NCBI RefSeq assembly: GCF_019880225.1
Contig: NZ_CP082284.1
Span: 1,364,001 to 1,428,000, forward strand
DNA: 64,000 nucleotides
Direction: 5' to 3'
Source: Halobaculum rubrum
Lineage (GTDB): Archaea; Halobacteriota; Halobacteria; Halobacteriales; Haloferacaceae
Part shown: one piece after another, positions 25,441-33,366 of the stretch
Numbering within the stretch: position 1 is the first letter of the stretch
How the letters are laid out: every line of letters begins with the position of its first letter
Position numbers and translations under genes: made by a program
The notes under the pieces: generated by a model
Database searches by the model: none
What the model was told of the DNA's origin: nothing
What the model saw: the letters and a program-made list of their open reading frames with translations, nothing else

Positions 25441-27054
25441 ATGGATTGGATAGATCGGAACCTCCCCGACGACCTCGAGATCTCCGTCGTCAACGAGACG
25501 GGATCGCGGACGAGGGCGAACGTCGGCTGTCGGGCGGACGGGGACGTCCTGTTCGTCGACCGGGTGACGCTCGCCCCCGGCGAGCGGCGCGAGTGGTCGA
25601 AGTCGGTCACCGGAACTGTCGATGTCGGCGTGCAGGTCCGGGACGGACCGGAGGCGACCGAGCGATTCGACCCGACCGACGGATCCGGCCGCGTGTCGGC
25701 GACGATCGCCGCGAGGTCCATCTCGTTCTCGACCGCCGGGGGCCGAGGTGACGCCGGCGGCGTCGGGAGCGGTGGTGGCGTCGACTCGTTCGCCGCGGCC
25801 GAGACGAGTGACGACGCCGGCTTCGGGGCAGCCGCACACGACGGCGACGACGGCTGGGGGTTCGACGGGAACTCGACCGACGACGACGCGTGGGGCTTCG
25901 ACGACGGAACGGCCGGAGCCGACGCGGACCACGCCGCGGACACCGTCGATACCGGCTCGTCAGAGTCGACGTCGGCGTCGTCCGACGACAGCGGGTGGGG
26001 GTTCGGTGACGAGAACGACACCGGCGATGGCGACGCCACCGACGGGAGGAGCGACAACGACGACCGCGGGTCGTCGGATCGGAACCGGACGGGCGGATCC
26101 GACTCGACGGAGCGGTCGAGCGCGTCGACCGACGCCGGCGGGTCGACCGATCGGTCGTCGTCGCGAGGGCGGACCGGTTCCGCCGGCGACAGCGACGAGA
26201 GCACGGCTCCGGACCGGACCGCCCGCGGAGGATCGCGACGGAGCGGTCGCGGCGGCGACGCCGACCGCAGCGACGGCGTACACGAGACGGAAGCGACCGA
26301 CGCGACCGATGCCGGCGTCGACGGGGTCGACCGCGACGGTGGCGTCGACGACCGGGGCGGCGGTTCCGGCGACGAGTCCGACGGGAACGCCGAACCCGGC
26401 AAGGCCGGGGAGGATGCGGGCGGACCCGACGGAACCGAAGTCGACGAATCCGGCGAGGAGGAGAACCGACAGGCGGGCGCCGGCGAGAAGTACTGCCGCA
26501 GTTGCGGCGCGGTGATCAAACAGGAGGCCGCGATCTGTCCCGAGTGCGGCGTCTCTAACGAGGGGAGCGTGGGCGGCGGCGCCGGGGCCGCCGGGGCCGC
26601 CGGGGCCGGACCCGAGCCCGAGCCGTCCGACTGGGGAACCGGCGTGCTGTTCGGCGGTGCGCTGTGGGGGATCAACCTCGTCGTCGTCCTCCTGCTCGTC
26701 GTGACGTTCCGCAGCAGTATGGCGGGTGGCCTCGACGCCGGCGGCGCACTGCGGTCGCTGGGTCTGGCCACGGTGTTGCCCCTGACGCAGTTCCTCGCGT
26801 GGCTTGTGTTCGCTGTCGCGATCTACTACGACATGAAGTACGTCCGCTACCACGTTCCCGACTGGCCGCTCAGCGGGACGCTGTACATCGCCGCGGCGAT
26901 CGTTCTCCCCGTCTTTACGCAGGTGTTCGGGGCCGCAGCGTTGTTCGTCGGCGGGCCCGTCGGTCTCGCCGTCGCGGCGCTCGTACCCGCGGTACTGTTG
27001 GGGCTCGCCGTGCGGCACACCCGTACCCGGAAGCGGCTGATATCGTCCGCCTGA
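25441..27054 (+). CDS. Zinc-ribbon membrane protein with long acidic linker and WGF repeats
   Basis: 537 residues. Residues 1-100 are a compact beta-rich domain (LEISVVNETGSRTRANVGCRADG). Residues 100-340 are low-complexity Asp/Gly/Ser/Thr sequence with three spaced WGF motifs (DDGWGFDGN, DDAWGFDDG, DSGWGFGDE). A zinc ribbon follows (CRSCG at 352 and CPECG at 367), then about four membrane helices and a basic tail (RHTRTRKRLISSA). A TATA-like GAATTAAGAG at about 25406 suggests a leaderless ATG. I do not recognise the whole architecture. The zinc-ribbon-plus-helices module is common in haloarchaea, but the tandem WGF motifs look like short docking peptides. Confidence 0.8.
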   Translation: MDWIDRNLPDDLEISVVNETGSRTRANVGCRADGDVLFVDRVTLAPGERREWSKSVTGTVDVGVQVRDGPEATERFDPTDGSGRVSATIAARSISFSTAGGRGDAGGVGSGGGVDSFAAAETSDDAGFGAAAHDGDDGWGFDGNSTDDDAWGFDDGTAGADADHAADTVDTGSSESTSASSDDSGWGFGDENDTGDGDATDGRSDNDDRGSSDRNRTGGSDSTERSSASTDAGGSTDRSSSRGRTGSAGDSDESTAPDRTARGGSRRSGRGGDADRSDGVHETEATDATDAGVDGVDRDGGVDDRGGGSGDESDGNAEPGKAGEDAGGPDGTEVDESGEEENRQAGAGEKYCRSCGAVIKQEAAICPECGVSNEGSVGGGAGAAGAAGAGPEPEPSDWGTGVLFGGALWGINLVVVLLLVVTFRSSMAGGLDAGGALRSLGLATVLPLTQFLAWLVFAVAIYYDMKYVRYHVPDWPLSGTLYIAAAIVLPVFTQVFGAAALFVGGPVGLAVAALVPAVLLGLAVRHTRTRKRLISSA

Positions 27055-27136
27055 GCCCCCACCGACTCGCTGGCTCCTGAGCTCCGGGGATCCGGCTTGA
27101 ATTGCGCCGAAACACAACTCGGACAGTCGACAAAGA

Positions 27137-27577
27137 TCAGAACACGGAGTCGGCCGTCGCCGCGCCGATCACCGAGAAGACGGAGCCGACGCTCATCGCC
27201 TTCAGGGTGATATAGATCTGATCGCGCATCGCCACCGGCGGGTCGACGTGGTTCGGGATGAGCGTCGCCGGCGCGTCGAACGACAGCGCGAGGATCCCGA
27301 CCGAGAGGTACGAGACGGCGATGAGCGAGACGAACCGCAGCGGGACCCCGGCGACCTCCGCCTCGCGGTCGGGGTCGCGCTCGTCGTCGGCCTTGTACAG
27401 CGCCCCGTACCCGACCGTGAGAACGATGCCGACGGTCACGACTACCTGATACCACGCCATCCCGACGGCGAGGCCCCACACCTCGTCGGTGACGACGAAC
27501 GGTCCCGCGAGGAGGAACCCACCGACGACCTGTTGGGCGGTGTCCGCGATGGCGAACCGCCGGCTGCGTCCGACCAT
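27137..27577 (-). CDS. DUF2391-like integral membrane protein
   Basis: 146 residues, four membrane helices. The sequence opens MVGRSRRFAIADTAQQVVGG, followed by FLLAGPFVVTDEVW, as in DUF2391 (TIGR02587-related) proteins. The charged loop KADDERDPDREAEV separates helices 2 and 3. Function unknown. The frame runs on to 27748 through the 25-base tandem repeats, but the Met at 27577 is where the family begins, so the repeats are taken as upstream non-coding sequence. It is convergent with the zinc-ribbon membrane protein. Confidence 0.75.
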   Translation of the reverse strand: MVGRSRRFAIADTAQQVVGGFLLAGPFVVTDEVWGLAVGMAWYQVVVTVGIVLTVGYGALYKADDERDPDREAEVAGVPLRFVSLIAVSYLSVGILALSFDAPATLIPNHVDPPVAMRDQIYITLKAMSVGSVFSVIGAATADSVF

Positions 27578-27613
27578 GTCGCTTCGTTGCGGGGACGGAT
27601 GAAAACTCCCCGT

Positions 27614-27696
27614 GACCGCGGATCGGCGAGGATACCGCGACCGCGGATCGGCGAGGATACCGCGACCGCGGATCGGCGAGGATACCGCGACCGTGG
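27614..27696. repeat. 25-bp tandem repeat, 3.3 copies
   Basis: Units beginning GACCGCGGATCG start at 27614, 27639 and 27664 and are identical; a partial fourth copy ends at 27696. The repeat lies between the DUF2391-like gene (promoter side) and the lysC promoter. The units themselves contain CCGCGG. There are no spacers, so it is not a CRISPR. Confidence 0.9.
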
Positions 27697-27797
27697 ACCA
27701 GAAAGCGGACCGGACGGCCGAGTGCGGCTCGGAGTCGCAACCGTGCACGGCCGCGGGGGCAGTGAGTGCCGCGGCCGGCGACCCTTGCGACAGAGGA

Positions 27798-27806
27798 CAG
27801 CGTTAA
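27798..27806 (+). promoter_or_regulatory. TATA-like element of the lysC transcript
   Basis: CGTTAAACG lies 26-34 bases before the ATG at 27832 of the small leader ORF and 82 bases before the lysC ATG, suggesting that the transcript starts at or near the leader ORF. Confidence 0.45.
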
Positions 27807-27831
27807 ACGCGAACCGGTGTTATCCGGCGCC

Positions 27832-27888
27832 ATGAATCGCGGAGAATCTGACGTACGTCCACCGCTGGTGGTCGAGGTGCGGTCGTAA
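27832..27888 (+). CDS. Possible 18-residue leader peptide upstream of lysC
   Basis: ATG at 27832 opens an 18-codon frame (MNRGESDVRPPLVVEVRS) whose TAA stop shares its last base with the lysC ATG (TAATG). A TATA-like element is at the distance expected for a leaderless start at this ATG. The lysC ribosome would then arrive by termination-reinitiation. The peptide has no run of Lys, Thr or Met codons that would indicate classical attenuation. It could equally be a chance frame; this is a candidate only. Confidence 0.4.
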   Translation: MNRGESDVRPPLVVEVRS

Positions 27889-29069
27889 TGCGCGTCGTCG
27901 CGAAGTTTGGCGGTACCTCGCTCGGCTCGGGCGACCGGGTGGAGCGCGCCGCCGACTCCATCGCCGCCGCCGTCGAGCAGGGCCACGAGATCGCCGTCGT
28001 CGCGAGCGCGATGGGGTCGACGACCGACGACCTCCTCGACGAGATCACCTTCGAGATCGGCGACAAGGACCGCGCCGAGATCGTCTCGATGGGGGAGCGC
28101 ACCTCCGTGCGCATGCTGAAGGCGGCGCTGGCCGCCCGCGGCGTGAACGCGATGTTCCTCGAACCGGGACGCGACGAGTGGCCGGTTATCACCGACGAGG
28201 TCGGCGAGGTCGACGTCGCTGCGACGCAAGAGCGCGCAGCCGCGCTGGCCGCGCAGATGGACGGCGTCGTCCCGGTCATCACGGGCTTTCTCGCGCAGAC
28301 GCTTGACGGCGGGGTAACCACCCTCGGCCGCGGCGGTTCGGACACGACGGCCGTGATGCTCGGCAGGTACATGGACGCCGACGAGGTCGTCATCGTCACC
28401 GACGTGGAAGGCGTGATGACCGGCGACCCCCACGTCGTCGAGGGGGCGCGCAACGTCGCGAGTATCACCGTCGACGAGCTCCGGAACCTCTCGTTCCGCG
28501 GCGCCGAGGTGATCGCTCCGTCGGCGCTCGTGTACAAAGACGAGAGCCTCGACGTCCGCGTCGTCCACTACCAGCACGGCGACCTCCTCGGCGGCGGGAC
28601 CCGCATCGAGGGGAGTTTCGAGAACCTCATCGACATGCGGGAGGACCCGCTTTCGTGCATCACGGTCGCCGGGCGCGCGATCCGAAACCGACCGGGAATT
28701 CTGGCCGATCTCTCGGAATCGCTCCGCAAAGAGGAGATCAACATCGACGCCGTCGCCTCCGGAATGGACTCGGTGACGTTCTACGTCGACACGGAGGTAT
28801 CCGACCGCGCCGAGGCGGCGCTTCACGACGAAGTCGTCGTCGGCGACGGCTCGCTGTCGTCGGTCAGTACGGAGGCCGATTACGCCGTCATCCGTGTCAT
28901 GGGCGGAGAACTCCCGAACCGGCCGGGCGTCGTCTCAAGCATCGTCGGCCCCGTGGCGAACGCGGGGATCAACGTCCACGACATCATCACCTCCGCCACC
29001 TCCGTCGCGATCTTCGTCTCCTGGGACGATCGCGAGGAGGTGCTCGAGATCGTCCAAGCCGAGTTCTGA
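27888..29069 (+). CDS. lysC: Aspartate kinase
   Basis: Phosphorylates aspartate, the first step toward lysine, threonine and methionine. 393 residues. The amino acid kinase domain starts with MRVVAKFGGTSLGSG (K-F-G-G-T-S signature) and includes FLAQTLDGGVTTLGRGGSDTTA. Two ACT domains at the C-terminus (from about 250: CITVAGRAIRNRPGILADLS and VIRVMGGELPNRPGVVSSIV) are the usual feedback-binding module. It is shorter than many bacterial forms but normal for archaea. The start is preceded by a small ORF that overlaps it. Confidence 0.94.
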   Translation: MRVVAKFGGTSLGSGDRVERAADSIAAAVEQGHEIAVVASAMGSTTDDLLDEITFEIGDKDRAEIVSMGERTSVRMLKAALAARGVNAMFLEPGRDEWPVITDEVGEVDVAATQERAAALAAQMDGVVPVITGFLAQTLDGGVTTLGRGGSDTTAVMLGRYMDADEVVIVTDVEGVMTGDPHVVEGARNVASITVDELRNLSFRGAEVIAPSALVYKDESLDVRVVHYQHGDLLGGGTRIEGSFENLIDMREDPLSCITVAGRAIRNRPGILADLSESLRKEEINIDAVASGMDSVTFYVDTEVSDRAEAALHDEVVVGDGSLSSVSTEADYAVIRVMGGELPNRPGVVSSIVGPVANAGINVHDIITSATSVAIFVSWDDREEVLEIVQAEF

Positions 29070-29161
29070 TCGCCGGGGGTCGTGTGACCGGTCGGGCACT
29101 GAACGACCGACTGGCTCGGAGCCGCAACGGAATTTAAGTTCGAGCGGTCGCTGTCAGGTAC

Positions 29162-29767
29162 ATGGACTACACGCTCGCCGTCAGCGACACCGAGACGACG
29201 ATCCCCGGCGGAACGGGGGTGCTGCTTCTCCACCCGAGCATCGGCGAGACCGACCGCATCGACACGGACTTCCTGAAGGCCGACACCGACAACTTCCTCG
29301 TCGTCTCCACGCGAACCACCGCCCGCGAGGTCGAACAGAAGCTCGAACATTACGACGTAGACGAGTCGCGTGCGGAGATCCTCGACACGATCTCCGTCGA
29401 GCGGGGCTACTCCCGGCGCAGTTCGGACCATTTTCATTACGTCTCGTCTCCGGATGACCTCGACGGCGTCGTCAAGCAGGTCGAACGCTTCCTCGCCGCC
29501 CACGCCGGGAAGCGACGGATCAGCGTCGACTCACTCACCGAATTGGCCTATTACGCCGACGTCGACGGCGTTCACGATGCAGCAGAGAGGATGCTCAGCC
29601 TACTGGCAGAGCACGAGGCAGTCGGTCTGTTTCACCTCTCGCGAGAGGTCCACGACGACGCCGAGATCCGACGGTTCCGCGAGCTGTTCGACGTGGTTAT
29701 CGACCTCACCGACGACGGCGACGTGACTGTCGAACTTCCCGGGGAGGACTCCTCGAACGGGGTCTGA
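29162..29767 (+). CDS. Haloarchaeal conserved protein (DUF7090-like, RAD55/DUF835-like fold)
   Basis: 201 residues. The first 115 residues alternate strand and helix in a way that resembles a RecA/KaiC-type or DUF835 core: GTGVLLLHPSIGETDRIDTD, then FLVVSTRTTAREVEQKL. No intact Walker A motif is present, so it is probably not an ATPase. The rest is helical, with VGLFHLSREVHDDAEIRRFRELFDVVIDL recalling the gas-vesicle/RAD55-type ending. ATTTAAG about 25 bases upstream of the ATG supports a leaderless start. I recall this as a haloarchaea-specific family (DUF7090); the function is unknown. Confidence 0.65.
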   Translation: MDYTLAVSDTETTIPGGTGVLLLHPSIGETDRIDTDFLKADTDNFLVVSTRTTAREVEQKLEHYDVDESRAEILDTISVERGYSRRSSDHFHYVSSPDDLDGVVKQVERFLAAHAGKRRISVDSLTELAYYADVDGVHDAAERMLSLLAEHEAVGLFHLSREVHDDAEIRRFRELFDVVIDLTDDGDVTVELPGEDSSNGV

Positions 29768-29793
29768 AACGCCTTACGAAGCAAATCTGAGGG

Positions 29794-30621
29794 TTACTCG
29801 CCGAGCTTCTCGAACGTCTTCTCGGCCCACCGGACCGCGTAGCTTGGCCCGTGGTCGCGGTACGCCGCGGTGTCCAGCGCCGAGAACGGCGCGGGGAGGT
29901 CGAGGTCGTGTTTCACCGCTGCGCACGCGTACTCCGTCGCCGCGGTAAACGAGAGGTCGCCGCGGGCCACCTCCGACGGGAGGTTTTCCAGACGGCCGAC
30001 GAGCCGGTCGCCGGCGTCGACCCACGCGGCGTGGATCTCGGGGTTCGACAGGGGTTCGGTGCCGATGCCAGCGTCGGTGTCGGCGTCGTCCGCCCACGAC
30101 CGGAACACCTCGCGTGTCTGAACGCCGACCCAAGCGTCGAACAGTGCTGCCGCGAGCTGGTACGTCTCGTTGGGGGCCAACGGCGTCGCCGCTGCGAGAT
30201 CGCGATACGACTCCCCGAAGAACGGGAGGAAGTGCTCCGGAACGTCGAGCGACAGTTCGACGAACGCCTCCGCCAGTAGGAACGCGAGGAAGTCCTCGGG
30301 TGTCCCCTCCGCGCGCTTCTTCGCGATAATCGTCGGCGGGGTCGTCTGACGCGTCCACACGACGGTGCCGTCGCCGGGCATCCCGATGGTGAAATCCGAG
30401 CCGGCGTACCGCCGCAGCTGCGCCGGCGCGTCGTCCGGAAGCCACTCCGCGGGATACGCCGCGGGATCGAGCGCGTCGACCAGTAAGCCGAGTTCCTCGG
30501 CGGCTTCCGGCGGGAGCGTCTCGAAGTCCGCTCCCGCGTCGAGGACGACGCACTCCGGGGCGTACGCCTCGCGGACGGTCGCGACGGGCGGCGCAAGCGT
30601 TCGTCGCTCGAAGCCGGCCAT
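29794..30621 (-). CDS. Haloarchaeal conserved protein (DUF7089-like)
   Basis: 275 residues, soluble, mainly helical and acidic, with aromatic conserved-looking patches (VPEHFLPFFGESYRDLAAATPLAPNETYQLAA and YAVRWAEKTFEKLGE). No catalytic motif is recognisable. Its start follows the stop of a 29-residue membrane ORF directly (TAG then ATG), which implies co-translation. It is convergent with the DUF7090-like gene. I recall these two families as neighbours in other haloarchaea, but I cannot check that here. Function unknown. Confidence 0.65.
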   Translation of the reverse strand: MAGFERRTLAPPVATVREAYAPECVVLDAGADFETLPPEAAEELGLLVDALDPAAYPAEWLPDDAPAQLRRYAGSDFTIGMPGDGTVVWTRQTTPPTIIAKKRAEGTPEDFLAFLLAEAFVELSLDVPEHFLPFFGESYRDLAAATPLAPNETYQLAAALFDAWVGVQTREVFRSWADDADTDAGIGTEPLSNPEIHAAWVDAGDRLVGRLENLPSEVARGDLSFTAATEYACAAVKHDLDLPAPFSALDTAAYRDHGPSYAVRWAEKTFEKLGE

Positions 30622-30711
30622 CTACCCGAACGCGAGAACGAGGATGATGCCGACCGCGAGGACGGCCGACACGCCGACGGTACCGAGCACGATCTTCGTC
30701 GCCTTACTCAT
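30622..30711 (-). CDS. 29-residue single-helix membrane peptide
   Basis: ATG at 30711, stop TAG at 30624-30622; the next gene starts at the next base. The product, MSKATKIVLGTVGVSAVLAV then GIILVLAFG, is one positively charged cap plus a 24-residue hydrophobic helix. It is too hydrophobic and too well placed (immediately before, and in step with, the 275-residue gene) to dismiss as chance. It may anchor or regulate a membrane partner. Function unknown. Confidence 0.65.
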   Translation of the reverse strand: MSKATKIVLGTVGVSAVLAVGIILVLAFG

Positions 30712-30790
30712 GCCTCGACGTGGCAAGGCGTGGTGCATAAAGGCTTCATTCCGTCGCCGTCAGCCGACGGCGAGCCACGCGGACGGTCGT

Positions 30791-30858
30791 GAAGTGTCGG
30801 CCCCGGATAGCAGGTGCGAAGTGTCGGCCCCGGATAGCAGGTGCGAAGTGTCGGCCCC
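30791..30858. repeat. 27-bp tandem repeat, 2.5 copies
   Basis: Units beginning GAAGTGTCGGCC start at 30791 and 30818 and are identical; a 14-base third copy starts at 30845. They lie between the end of the MATE gene and the start of the small membrane ORF, in the promoter area of the latter. Confidence 0.85.
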
Positions 30859-30890
30859 GACGGTCGGGTCATCGGGCCGTCAGTACGCGA

Positions 30891-32396
30891 TCAGTCCGCC
30901 GACGTGCCGACGCCGGATTCACGAGCGACAGCCTTCCACGCGTCGCTGTAGTAGCGAACGACGTTGACGGCGGCCCGGGCGTACATGTCCCCGAGGATGG
31001 CCGCGAACACCGCGACCAGCCCGAGGCCCATCCCCGGAAGCGGAACGACCAGCGGGGCGATCCCGAGCGTCGCCGCGAACGGTCCGGTGAACAACGTGGC
31101 GGCGTACCCCGCGGGAAGTGCGAGCGCCGCGATCGGCAGTCGAACGACGTACGTGCCGATGATGCCGCCGTAGAACGGCCAGCGCGTGTCGCCGGCGCCG
31201 CGAAGTCCGCCGCGCATCGTCCGCGAGACAGCGAAGCCGGCGACGCCGAGCCCGAACACGCGGACGAACGTCACCGTGAGCGTGAGGTTCTCCGAGCCGA
31301 AGGCGGCCGCGATAGGTCGTGCGGCCACCGCGATGACCGCCCCGATGAGGAGTTGGGTGACGAGCGCGAGTCGGAGGGTCTGCCAACCGTACTCGTCGGC
31401 CTCATCGGGATCGCCGGCGCCGATCGCCTGCCCGACGAGTGTCGAGGCGGCCGTGGAGTATCCCCACGCGGGCATCAGCGCGAGCAGCATCACCCGCCGA
31501 CCGATCGCGTAGGCCGCGACGACGTCCGTCCCGAGCACCCCCAACAGGAACAGGAACGGGAACCGACCGAACGTCCGGGAGAGCCTGGTTCCCGCCAGCG
31601 GGAGGCTCACCCGGACGAGTTCGCGCGCGATCCCCGTGTCCCACTGCTTGCCGCGGATCGGCAGGCGAACGGAGTAGCGACCCGAGAGGAGGGCCCAGGC
31701 GAACACGACCCCCGCGAGCGTCGTCGCGGCGACAGTTCCCCACGCCGCGCCGACGACGCCGAGTTCCGGGAACGGGCCGAGCCCGAAGATGAGCGCGGCG
31801 TTGAGCCCGACGTTCGTCGGGAGCGTGAGCAGGCGGACGTACATCGGGGTACGGGTATCGCCCGAACCGGCGAGTGCGCGGGCGGCGATCATCGACCAGA
31901 AGCGGAACCCGACGGAGTACATCACGACGCGGAGGTAGTCGCCGCCGAGGGCGATCGTACGCGGGTCGTTGGTGAGAACGCCGATAAGTTCCTCGGCGAA
32001 AAAATGCGTGAAGACAGTGATCGGCACCGCGAGTGCGATCGCCAACCACAGGGACTGCTTGATCGCGAAGTTCGCCTCCGCGGGATCGTCGGCACCCTGA
32101 AAGCGGGAGACGACGCTGATCGTCCCGGACGTGAGCGCGAGCGCGAGGCCGAACGGAACGAAGTAGTACTGAAAGCCGAACTCCAGCGCCGCGATCGCCG
32201 CGCCGCCGGCGTACATCCCGACCATCAGGAAGTCGGCGACGCGGAGGAGCGTCCGCAGGCCGCCGGTCACCATCACCGGGACCGCCAGATCGAACGCCTC
32301 CTCGCCTTTCCTCCGATCGATCAGCCCGAACGCTGCTAATACCGAGGGGAAGGCGAACAGCGCCGATCGGAGGCGCTCACGGAGCGCAGAGAGCAT
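30891..32396 (-). CDS. MATE-family efflux transporter (first copy)
   Basis: 501 residues with 12 predicted membrane helices in two MatE halves. The first half begins EEAFDLAVPVMVTGGLRTLL and contains ALAGSGDTRTPMYVRLLTLPTN; the second begins ARELVRVSLPLAGTRLSRTF and contains MRGGLRGAGDTRWPFYGGII. These paired GSGDT/GAGDT segments are family signatures. MATE proteins export cationic compounds using Na+ or H+ gradients. A second member is encoded at 55759. Substrate unknown. The region upstream of the gene (32397-32761) carries the 36-base repeat array. Confidence 0.9.
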   Translation of the reverse strand: MLSALRERLRSALFAFPSVLAAFGLIDRRKGEEAFDLAVPVMVTGGLRTLLRVADFLMVGMYAGGAAIAALEFGFQYYFVPFGLALALTSGTISVVSRFQGADDPAEANFAIKQSLWLAIALAVPITVFTHFFAEELIGVLTNDPRTIALGGDYLRVVMYSVGFRFWSMIAARALAGSGDTRTPMYVRLLTLPTNVGLNAALIFGLGPFPELGVVGAAWGTVAATTLAGVVFAWALLSGRYSVRLPIRGKQWDTGIARELVRVSLPLAGTRLSRTFGRFPFLFLLGVLGTDVVAAYAIGRRVMLLALMPAWGYSTAASTLVGQAIGAGDPDEADEYGWQTLRLALVTQLLIGAVIAVAARPIAAAFGSENLTLTVTFVRVFGLGVAGFAVSRTMRGGLRGAGDTRWPFYGGIIGTYVVRLPIAALALPAGYAATLFTGPFAATLGIAPLVVPLPGMGLGLVAVFAAILGDMYARAAVNVVRYYSDAWKAVARESGVGTSAD

Positions 32397-32482
32397 CCGA
32401 TTCGGATCGGTGGTGGCGATGGCAAGGCACTATCGGAACCAGAAGCTGACACGAGGGGAACCGTACGGGTCGGGAGAAGGGG

Positions 32483-32645
32483 GCTAGTTCGAGTGGAGGG
32501 TATCGTTCGGAAGGAGGGGCTAGTTCGAGTGGAGGGTATCGTTCGGAAGGAGGGGCTAGTTCGAGGGGAGGGTATCGTTCGGAAGGAGGGGCTAGTTCGA
32601 GTGGAGGGTATCGTTCGGAAGGAGGGGCTAGTTCGAATGGAGAGT
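32483..32645. repeat. 36-bp tandem repeat, about 4.5 copies
   Basis: Units beginning GCTAGTTCGAGT start at 32483, 32519, 32555, 32591 and (partial, diverged) 32627. Copies are nearly identical, purine-rich on the plus strand, with one substitution in the third. They fill most of the 365-base gap between oapC (3' side) and the MATE gene (5' side). There are no spacers, so this is a minisatellite and not a CRISPR. The remainder of the gap shows no gene. Confidence 0.92.
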
Positions 32646-32761
32646 GTGATTGGATGGAGAGGATGAGGTCTCCTGGGCCGATGTGAAACAGGTCGGATCA
32701 GCGAGTCGTCCGATTGCGAAAGGGAGCCGTTTCGGGTGGCGCAGATCGTTCGGGCCCGCGT

Positions 32762-33364
32762 TCAGCGGTCGTCCCAGCCTTCGGGCATCTCGATGACGTA
32801 TCGGCCGTCCTCACGCAACGAGATGATGTACTCCTCTCGGTCGTACAGCTCCATGAGGTTCAGTTCGTACTGTCCCGGACTGACGATGCGGATGGACTCG
32901 AACTGGTCGTTGAGCTTCTGCCGGAGGGCATCCAGGTTCGGGTCCGAATCCTCCGTATCCGCCGAATCGGCGTCGTCAGCTGACGAGGATACCTCATTCT
33001 GTTCGGTTCGATCGGTCACCGGTTCAGTGGATTCGGCGGCCGCCGCGAGTTCGTCGGGCGAGACGACGTCAGAGCGGGCGCTCGCCTGTGCGCCGTCTTC
33101 CGTGTCGGGTGCCGTCCGGGACGACGTGTTCGTTCCCGCCACGTCGTCTGGGTTCGTTCCCGCCACGTCGTTAGCGCTCGGTTCATCGCTCGAGACTGTC
33201 GAAGCGGTTCGGTCCGTGGTATCCTCCGTTTCGGGTGGAGCGGTATCGCTCCCGCCGTCCGGGTCGAACTGGAACTTGTTGCCGCCGCAGTCGGGACACC
33301 CCGAGAGCATCTCCTTCGATCCGTCGGCGAACGTCCGTCCGCAGTTGGTACACTGGTGCGGCAT
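32762..33364 (-). CDS. oapC: Origin-associated protein OapC (zinc-ribbon protein)
   Basis: 200 residues. The N-terminal zinc ribbon is C5-x2-C8 and C23-x2-C26 (HQCTNCGRTF and GCPDCGGNKF). A disordered acidic linker (35-140) contains the duplicated AGTNPDDVAGTN. The C-terminal domain (LRQKLNDQFESIRIVSPGQYELNLMELY) is conserved in OapC. In haloarchaea the oapABC genes lie beside the orc gene of oriC1; their biochemical role is not established. It is the last gene of oapA-oapB-oapC: two bases separate it from oapB. The Met at 33364 starts the zinc ribbon, so the longer frame upstream is rejected. Confidence 0.88.
   Translation of the reverse strand: MPHQCTNCGRTFADGSKEMLSGCPDCGGNKFQFDPDGGSDTAPPETEDTTDRTASTVSSDEPSANDVAGTNPDDVAGTNTSSRTAPDTEDGAQASARSDVVSPDELAAAAESTEPVTDRTEQNEVSSSADDADSADTEDSDPNLDALRQKLNDQFESIRIVSPGQYELNLMELYDREEYIISLREDGRYVIEMPEGWDDR
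33129..33171. repeat. 24-bp period direct repeat inside oapC
   Basis: TTCGTTCCCGCCACGTCGT occurs at 33129 and 33153. It encodes the duplicated DVAGTN segment of the OapC linker and keeps the frame. Confidence 0.8.
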
Positions 33365-33366
33365 CG

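Noticed and set aside
27137-27748. Extended DUF2391-like protein reading through the 25-base repeats
   Set aside because: The family starts at the Met at 27577; the upstream Arg/Pro-rich translation looks like non-coding repeat.
32483-32645. Possible CRISPR array
   Set aside because: The repeats are back to back without spacers, and no cas gene is in the window.
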